Assembly (NCBI GenBank): GCA_964396115.1
Contig: CAYNDL010000033.1
Span: forward strand, 1 to 10,443
DNA: 10,443 nt
DNA from: CAYNDL01 sp964396115
GTDB taxonomy: Bacteria > Patescibacteriota > Andersenbacteria > UBA10190 > CAIZMI01
Direction: 5' to 3'
Under the pieces are notes generated by a model, which saw only the letters and a program-made list of their open reading frames with translations, was not told the DNA's origin and searched no databases. The position numbers were made by a program, and so were the translations under genes. This document shows, piece by piece, positions 7,379 to 10,443 of this stretch (position 1 is its first letter; each line of letters starts with the position of its first letter).

Positions 7379-8218
7379 ATGTTAAGAAAAAACAAAATCA
7401 GCTTAAAAATCGTCCTAACATCTATCTTCAGTCTCATTGGAGTCTTCGCTTTCTATGGCATAGCACAAGCGTTAACGATTCCGGCGCAAGTGGGACCTGA
7501 ATATGCGCAGGTCGCTTATCTCACATCTAATGGACAGGTAACACAGAGGCTTTCCGTTTATAAGGATCTCGGTGGCCAAGTTAAATTCACTGTGAGAAAT
7601 AATGATGGAAGTATTGATATGGGGAGCACAGTTAAGGTTTATGATAATGGTGGCAATTTAGTGGGTGCGACTGGCGATGATGATAATGGTGTGCTTTCGG
7701 TTAATGAAACGGATCTAAGAGGGGAAGGTTTTAGTGTTGATGTGGAAGGTTTTTTGGGAGTTAAATCCGCAAACGATATTCCACTTGATACCAGAAATGT
7801 TAACCAGCCAATTACTCCGAACACCAACCCTCCGGGTAGCGGTAACAACGGTGGGGGCAGTAATAATGGCCCCGGAGGGGGGAATAGCGGCGGCGGCAGT
7901 GGTAGCGGTTCGAAACTAGTCCCTTGTGATGGTGCAGATTGCAGAATAGATGACATCAAAAAAATGGCGGTAAACATCTTCAATTACCTAATGGGTTTCG
8001 GTGCAATTGTGGCGATTGGTGCCATTGTTATCTCAGGTTTTCAGTACATCATGTCTCAGGGAGACTCGAAACAATTGGATGAGGCAAAAGGGAAACTGCA
8101 AATGGCGATTATCGGTTTGGTTATTTTGGCGGTGTCCGTGTTGCTTGTTAATACGATATTGCGCTGGGCAGGCGTTACTGGTGGGGCAGGGTTTACTCAA
8201 GTAGAAGATATACAATAG
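7379..8218 (+). CDS. Ectodomain-pilin fusion (T4SS-type pilin domain, two-helix)
   Basis: A 279-aa exported protein in three parts. Residues 1-31 are a signal peptide with a plausible cleavage after AQA. Residues 32-145 form a beta-rich domain with sequences such as GGQVKFTVRNNDG, STVKVYDNGGNLVG and GVLSVNETDL, which look like an Ig/CNA-B-type sandwich. Residues 150-178 are a Gly/Asn/Ser linker. C183 and C188 may form a disulfide just before the pilin domain. Residues 194-263 match the small pilins downstream: helix 1 (about 202-222), FQYIMSQGDSKQLDEAKGK, helix 2 (about 241-262). The domain resembles the CPR T4SS_pilin/VirB2-like family, recognised by motif only. It begins 10 nt after the lipoprotein gene and precedes five small pilins, consistent with a tip or adhesive subunit of the same pilus. 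That role is inferred. Confidence 0.75.
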   Translation: MLRKNKISLKIVLTSIFSLIGVFAFYGIAQALTIPAQVGPEYAQVAYLTSNGQVTQRLSVYKDLGGQVKFTVRNNDGSIDMGSTVKVYDNGGNLVGATGDDDNGVLSVNETDLRGEGFSVDVEGFLGVKSANDIPLDTRNVNQPITPNTNPPGSGNNGGGSNNGPGGGNSGGGSGSGSKLVPCDGADCRIDDIKKMAVNIFNYLMGFGAIVAIGAIVISGFQYIMSQGDSKQLDEAKGKLQMAIIGLVILAVSVLLVNTILRWAGVTGGAGFTQVEDIQ

Positions 8219-8257
8219 TAAATTTTCTTGAATATCAATATAATTAGAACAAACGGT

Positions 8258-8632
8258 ATGGAGTTAAACACACAAAAAATAAAATCTATAGCGATTGCGG
8301 CAGGTACTTTTTTGGTACCGTTCGTTGCTTTTGCGCAAATTCAGAACCCGATCAGGTTTAATTCTCTTGAAGAATTAATAACGAACATAGTTAATCAAGT
8401 ACTGACTCTTGCAGCAATTATCGCAGTTGCTTTTATTGTGTATGCAGGCTTCCTTTACATAACCGCGCAGGGTGATACGAAACAGATTGATAAAGCCAAA
8501 ACAGCATTGTTTGGGGCAGTGATCGGTCTTGTTGTTATCGGTCTGGCATATTCAATTGTTGCTTTCGTCATCGGCGCTGTGGGTGGGGGAGAAGGTGGCG
8601 GAGCAAATGGAGGTCCACGTGGTGTTCTCTAA
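8258..8632 (+). CDS. Small T4SS-type pilin, copy 1
   Basis: A 124-aa exported two-helix pilin. A signal peptide (1-26) with likely cleavage AFA|Q is followed by a polar stretch, helix 1 (about 44-66), the turn ITAQGDTKQIDKAK (68-81), helix 2 (about 83-106) and a glycine-rich tail (GGGEGGGANGGPRGVL). The architecture fits VirB2-like or CPR T4SS_pilin subunits, which insert in the inner membrane and polymerise into a pilus. ATG 8258 is chosen over the in-frame TTG at 8228 because it gives a normal signal-peptide n-region (MELNTQKIK). There is no clear SD. It lies 39 nt after the fusion pilin. Its last codons carry the SD for copy 2 and the two genes overlap. Confidence 0.85.
   Translation: MELNTQKIKSIAIAAGTFLVPFVAFAQIQNPIRFNSLEELITNIVNQVLTLAAIIAVAFIVYAGFLYITAQGDTKQIDKAKTALFGAVIGLVVIGLAYSIVAFVIGAVGGGEGGGANGGPRGVL
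8609..8613 (+). promoter_or_regulatory. Shine-Dalgarno GGAGG for pilin copy 2, inside copy 1
   Basis: GGAGG sits within the Gly-rich tail codons of copy 1, 5 nt before GTG 8619 and 8 nt before GTG 8622. It favours one of these GTGs over the in-frame ATG at 8607, which would overlap the site. Confidence 0.6.
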
Positions 8633-8993
8633 GAAATATCTTGTTTCTTTGGTGTGGCTTTTGCCGCTATCTGTGATGGCAGGCGATCTCGGCTTGAGTA
8701 ATGCCGGTGGTGTTGATCTGAATCAAGGTGACTTGGTCAGCATGATTGCTAGAATTATTAATACAGCTTTACTGCTCGTTGGTGTGATCGCAGTAGCGAT
8801 GCTCGTTTACGGTGGATTCCTGTACATCACTGCCCAGGGCGACGCTAAGCAAGTAGAGAAAGCAAAAACTGTCGTAATATATTCCGTAATCGGAATTGCA
8901 GTTATCGGTCTCGCATATTCAATTGTCGCTTTCGTTATCGGTGCTTTTAATGGTGGTGGTAGTGGCGGCGGGGGAGGGCGAGGAGTCTTATGA
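8622..8993 (+). CDS. Small T4SS-type pilin, copy 2
   Basis: A 123-aa two-helix pilin closely related to copy 1. It has a signal peptide MFSKKYLVSLVWLLPLSVMA with likely cleavage before GD, a polar stretch, helix 1 (about 44-66), the turn ITAQGDAKQVEKAK (69-82), helix 2 (about 84-107) and a tail NGGGSGGGGGRGVL. Start choice: GTG 8622 lies 8 nt after GGAGG; GTG 8619 and ATG 8607 are in frame and cannot be excluded. With GTG 8622 it overlaps copy 1 by 11 nt. It ends in TGA, the only TGA stop in the window, within an ATGA overlap with copy 3. The second-helix DNA (8901-8945) is almost the same as in copy 1, differing only at synonymous third positions. Confidence 0.85.
   Translation: MFSKKYLVSLVWLLPLSVMAGDLGLSNAGGVDLNQGDLVSMIARIINTALLLVGVIAVAMLVYGGFLYITAQGDAKQVEKAKTVVIYSVIGIAVIGLAYSIVAFVIGAFNGGGSGGGGGRGVL
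8981..8985 (+). promoter_or_regulatory. Shine-Dalgarno AGGAG for pilin copy 3, inside copy 2
   Basis: AGGAG lies 4 nt before ATG 8990 and is encoded by the Arg-Gly-Val codons at the end of copy 2. Together with the ATGA stop/start overlap it points to coupled translation. Confidence 0.6.
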
Positions 8994-9295
8994 TCTTAAA
9001 TATCGTAAACAAGGCCAATGCCCAGATGGGGCTTCCACCAAGCGAAATTCAATTGGCAAAAACAGAGTTGCCCGTATTCGTCATGCAAATAGTCAATTAT
9101 GCTCTGGTTCTCGTCGGCGTGCTTGCTCTGGGCATGCTGGTATATGGCGGATTTATGTACATCACTGCCCAAGGCGATGGCAAACGAGTGGAGCAGGCAA
9201 AAAACATTATCATTTATGCGATCATTGGAATCGTCGTGATTGGGGTTGCAGCCGCAGTAGTAAACTTTGTTGTTCGGGGTGTTGTTGGCGGTTAA
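8990..9295 (+). CDS. Small T4SS-type pilin, copy 3, without a signal-peptide core
   Basis: A 101-aa two-helix pilin with the same core as its neighbours: VNYALVLVGVLALGML (helix 1, about 32-54), MYITAQGDGKRVEQAK (56-71), helix 2 (about 73-95) and a short RGVVGG end. The N-terminus is odd. Only MILNIVNKANAQ precedes the position where the other copies are cleaved; the AxAQ-like junction (ANAQ) is kept but the hydrophobic signal core is missing. The frame is closed by a TAG at 8960-8962 with no start codon in between, so no longer start is available. ATG 8990 overlaps the TGA of copy 2 and has an AGGAG upstream, so the start is well supported. It may insert through its first helix without cleavage, or need another subunit. 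Confidence 0.85.
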   Translation: MILNIVNKANAQMGLPPSEIQLAKTELPVFVMQIVNYALVLVGVLALGMLVYGGFMYITAQGDGKRVEQAKNIIIYAIIGIVVIGVAAAVVNFVVRGVVGG

Positions 9296-9311
9296 CCACT
9301 AAATTATTAAA

Positions 9312-9662
9312 ATGAACCTCATAAAATTAATTAAAAAAGGTTGGATAGCGGGACTGCTATTTCCCTTGGGTGTTTTCGCGCAGGGAATGGGTCTCGAATA
9401 TGTTGACTCGTACGATCCACCGGCGCGCGACCTTCCATCTACTATTCTGCAAATAGTTAATTATGTTTTGGTAATTGTGGGAGTTGTTGCTTTGGCTTAT
9501 TTGGTCTACGGCGGATTCCTCTATATCACTGCCCAAGGGGACGGTAAGAAAATAGAACAAGCGAAAAATACAATTATTTATGCAGTTATCGGGATTGTTG
9601 TGATAGGTATTGCGGCGGCAGTTGTTAACTTCGTGATCAGAGGTGTCGGGGGTCAAGTTTAA
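9312..9662 (+). CDS. Small T4SS-type pilin, copy 4
   Basis: A 116-aa exported two-helix pilin. Signal peptide 1-23 (MNLIKLIKKGWIAGLLFPLG, then VFA|Q) has a strong lysine n-region. A polar stretch with DPPARDLPSTI leads to helix 1 (about 48-68), ITAQGDGKKIEQAK (72-85) and helix 2 (about 87-109), ending RGVGGQV. It is closest to copy 3 in the core (IVNY, QGDGK, IEQAK/VEQAK) but has the signal peptide that copy 3 lacks. It starts 16 nt after copy 3 at ATG 9312 with an A-rich leader and no SD. The glycine-rich tail of copies 1 and 2 is absent. Confidence 0.88.
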   Translation: MNLIKLIKKGWIAGLLFPLGVFAQGMGLEYVDSYDPPARDLPSTILQIVNYVLVIVGVVALAYLVYGGFLYITAQGDGKKIEQAKNTIIYAVIGIVVIGIAAAVVNFVIRGVGGQV

Positions 9663-9690
9663 TTCATGTACGCTTTATTAAATCATTGGG

Positions 9691-9699
9691 AGGAGGTGA
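9691..9699 (+). promoter_or_regulatory. Unusually strong Shine-Dalgarno for pilin copy 5
   Basis: AGGAGGTGA is a full 9-base match to the usual 16S anti-Shine-Dalgarno, 7 nt before GTG 9707. It is the best ribosome-binding site in the window, where most genes have little or none. It fixes the start at GTG 9707 in preference to the in-frame TTG 9686. Confidence 0.75.
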
Positions 9700-9706
9700 G
9701 TACGAC

Positions 9707-10063
9707 GTGAAAGTTCGAATCCATAATCTTATTCCAACCTTGGCGATGTTGTTGCCGAGCGTTGCTATGGCACAGTTAGTTGGCACACCAGTTCCTCCGG
9801 GGACCGCACGAGGCGATTTGGCTTCAGTTATCTTGAACATTATTAATTACGTTCTCGCAATCGTGGGTGTCGTCGCACTCGCGTATCTCATTTACGGCGG
9901 TTTCCGTTACATCACTTCAGGTGGTAACGAGTCAGTTATTGAAGAAGCGAAAGGAATTATTATCAATGCAATCATTGGTATCGTAGTTATTGGTGTTTCA
10001 GCCGCAATCGTTAACTTCGTTGTCCGCGGTGTAGGCGGCAACGTGCCAGCAGGAGCAATATAA
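9707..10063 (+). CDS. Small T4SS-type pilin, copy 5 (GGNE subtype)
   Basis: A 118-aa exported two-helix pilin. The signal peptide (MKVRIHNLIPTLAMLLPSVA, then MA|Q) is cleaved around residue 22. A Pro/Gly stretch (VGTPVPPGTARGD) leads to helix 1 (about 44-64), YGGFRYITSGGNESVIEEAK (63-82) and helix 2 (about 84-106), with a short end RGVGGNVPAGAI. It differs from copies 1-4 in having Arg before YIT and GGNE in place of the QGDxK turn, so the loop is more acidic. GTG 9707 is set by the perfect SD. It is the last gene before a strong terminator, and high translation suggests it could be the major subunit (inference). Confidence 0.88.
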   Translation: MKVRIHNLIPTLAMLLPSVAMAQLVGTPVPPGTARGDLASVILNIINYVLAIVGVVALAYLIYGGFRYITSGGNESVIEEAKGIIINAIIGIVVIGVSAAIVNFVVRGVGGNVPAGAI

Positions 10064-10066
10064 TTT

Positions 10067-10082
10067 TTTCCTGATCAGGAAA
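10067..10082. promoter_or_regulatory. 16-bp perfect palindrome downstream of pilin copy 5
   Basis: TTTCCTGATCAGGAAA is a perfect inverted repeat with no spacer, 3 nt after the stop of copy 5 and just before the terminator stem. It could be a protein-binding operator, or form a small 3' RNA structure. No function can be assigned from one copy. Confidence 0.4.
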
Positions 10083-10084
10083 CG

Positions 10085-10116
10085 GATACGCCCCCAAAAG
10101 GGGCGTATCTTTGTTT
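10085..10116 (+). terminator. Strong intrinsic terminator closing the pilin block
   Basis: GATACGCCCC (10085-10094) pairs perfectly with GGGGCGTATC (10100-10109) around the 5-nt loop CAAAA, followed by TTTGTTT (10110-10116). It is the clearest terminator in the window and separates copy 5 from copy 6. Confidence 0.9.
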
Positions 10117-10149
10117 GTGCCATGCTGCACGGAATAGCTGAATGAGTAG

Positions 10150-10155
10150 TATAAT
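10150..10155 (+). promoter_or_regulatory. Consensus -10 box for pilin copy 6
   Basis: A perfect TATAAT lies 25 nt upstream of ATG 10181. There is no clear -35 at 16-18 bp, so an activator or upstream TG-like element may help. Transcription would start near 10162, giving a leader of about 20 nt without a good SD. Confidence 0.55.
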
Positions 10156-10180
10156 ATGATAAGGCTAAATTAAATAAATT

Positions 10181-10443
10181 ATGAAAAAAATCTATTTCCA
10201 AATATTGATGATGGCGACAATTATTCCATCGATTGCACTCGGCCAGGGGTTACAGCCAGCACCGGTGCCAGCAAATACTGCTCCTCAAGACCTCCCGACG
10301 GTGATCATGAACATCATCAACTACATACTCGGGCTCGTTGGCATTATTGCCTTAGCATATTTCATTTATGGGGGCTTTCGTTACATAACGGCTGGAGGAA
10401 ACGAAGACACTATCGCGGAAGCCAAGAGAATTTTATCGAGTTC
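10181..10443 (+). CDS. Small T4SS-type pilin, copy 6 (3' end beyond window)
   Basis: The first 87 codons of another two-helix pilin, open to the window edge. Signal peptide 1-21 (MKKIYFQILMMATIIPSIAL, then G|Q) is followed by a Pro/Ala stretch (QPAPVPANTAPQDLP), helix 1 (about 43-64), YGGFRYITAGGNEDTIAEAK (63-82) and the start of the second helix. The FRYIT-GGNE signature groups it with copy 5. Unlike the other copies it follows a terminator and has its own TATAAT, so it is a separate transcription unit. The missing part should hold helix 2 and a short C-terminus. Confidence 0.85.
   Translation, partial: MKKIYFQILMMATIIPSIALGQGLQPAPVPANTAPQDLPTVIMNIINYILGLVGIIALAYFIYGGFRYITAGGNEDTIAEAKRILSS

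Larger units (their letters stand above)
8258..10443 (+). repeat. Tandem array of six small two-helix pilin paralogs
   Basis: Six consecutive genes encode the same core: signal peptide or short leader ending near AxAQ, a 20-30 residue polar stretch, I(V/I)N followed by helix 1, then YGGF(L/M/R)YIT, a polar turn, AK, and helix 2. The first four share a turn of the form QGDxKQ/QGDGKR, the last two have GGNE. Nucleotide similarity is high in places, for example 41 of 45 bases between 8534-8578 and 8901-8945. The array follows the larger fusion pilin and continues past the window edge. Confidence 0.9.

Noticed and set aside
7639..7983. A minus-strand Pro/Leu-rich open frame opposite the fusion pilin
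   Set aside because: It is the reverse complement of the Gly/Asn linker codons; low complexity explains the lack of stops.
8529..8621. Long N-terminal extension for pilin copy 2 (start at 8529)
   Set aside because: It would read deep into copy 1 out of frame, and the extension lacks similarity to other pilins. The GGAGG near 8609 and the signal peptide support a start near 8619-8622.
8991..8993. UGA recoding to glycine (as in Gracilibacteria/Absconditabacteria)
   Set aside because: TGA ends copy 2 exactly at an ATGA overlap with copy 3, and no other gene in the window contains an in-frame TGA. The standard code fits.
8896..9315. A long open frame in a different phase across pilin copies 2 and 3
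   Set aside because: Its product has no pilin or other domain pattern and it overlaps two genes with clear family motifs in their own frames. It is a shadow of low-stop, Gly/Val-rich DNA.
7379..10443. Classical type IV pilins or pseudopilins
   Set aside because: They lack the short basic leader with Gly-Phe-x-x-x-Glu cleavage site and the single N-terminal helix. The two-helix layout after a standard signal peptide fits VirB2-like pilins instead.
1..10443. CRISPR arrays, tRNA genes, insertion sequences
   Set aside because: I found no regularly spaced short repeats, tRNA-like cloverleaf segments or transposase-like reading frames. The only repeats are the diverged pilin paralogs.

Overview
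The window looks like part of a chromosome from a Candidate Phyla Radiation bacterium (Patescibacteria, probably a Parcubacteria-like lineage). The case is inferential. It rests on small, tightly packed genes with few strong Shine-Dalgarno sites, a run of small two-helix T4SS-type pilins of the kind known from CPR genomes, a degenerate UlaG-like metallo-hydrolase next to gyrA, and secreted or lipoprotein genes with Gly/Asn- or Pro/Thr-rich segments. All visible stops fit the standard bacterial code. TGA is used once as a stop (8991-8993) and no gene has an in-frame TGA.

Layout. (1) 1-1103, minus strand: most of ribosomal protein S1 (rpsA), running off the left edge. (2) 1236-1766, plus: a secreted or membrane-anchored Ig-like protein, divergent from rpsA. 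(3) 1893-5400, plus: an apparent operon behind a good extended -10 promoter, holding an MBL-fold protein that has lost most metal ligands, a single-pass membrane protein with a Pro/Thr-rich tail, and gyrA. A hairpin/T-tract terminator follows at 5412-5444. (4) 5514-10063, plus: one tightly spaced block holding a SAM methyltransferase, an ABC-type sugar-binding lipoprotein, a large pilin fusion (beta-rich ectodomain, glycine-rich linker, two-helix pilin domain) and five small two-helix pilins. It ends at a strong 10-bp-stem terminator (10085-10116). (5) 10181-10443: a sixth small pilin behind its own -10 box, cut by the right edge.

How the genes fit together. The left and central parts are housekeeping (translation, DNA supercoiling). 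The right third is a cell-surface system: seven pilin-domain genes in tandem, six small and one carrying a large exported domain, which could build a heteropolymeric pilus or a surface/DNA-uptake apparatus related to VirB2-type pili. No T4SS ATPase or channel gene is in view. The upstream solute-binding lipoprotein has no permease or ATPase beside it, so the co-transcribed block may link surface capture of a substrate with the appendage. That link is inferred from gene order only.

The most interesting points are the pilin array with two subfamilies, one member lacking a signal-peptide core, glycine-rich tails that double as ribosome-binding sites, the ectodomain-pilin fusion, the apparently dead MBL protein, and GyrA with Met at the quinolone-contact serine position. 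There is no gene-free stretch longer than 300 bases.
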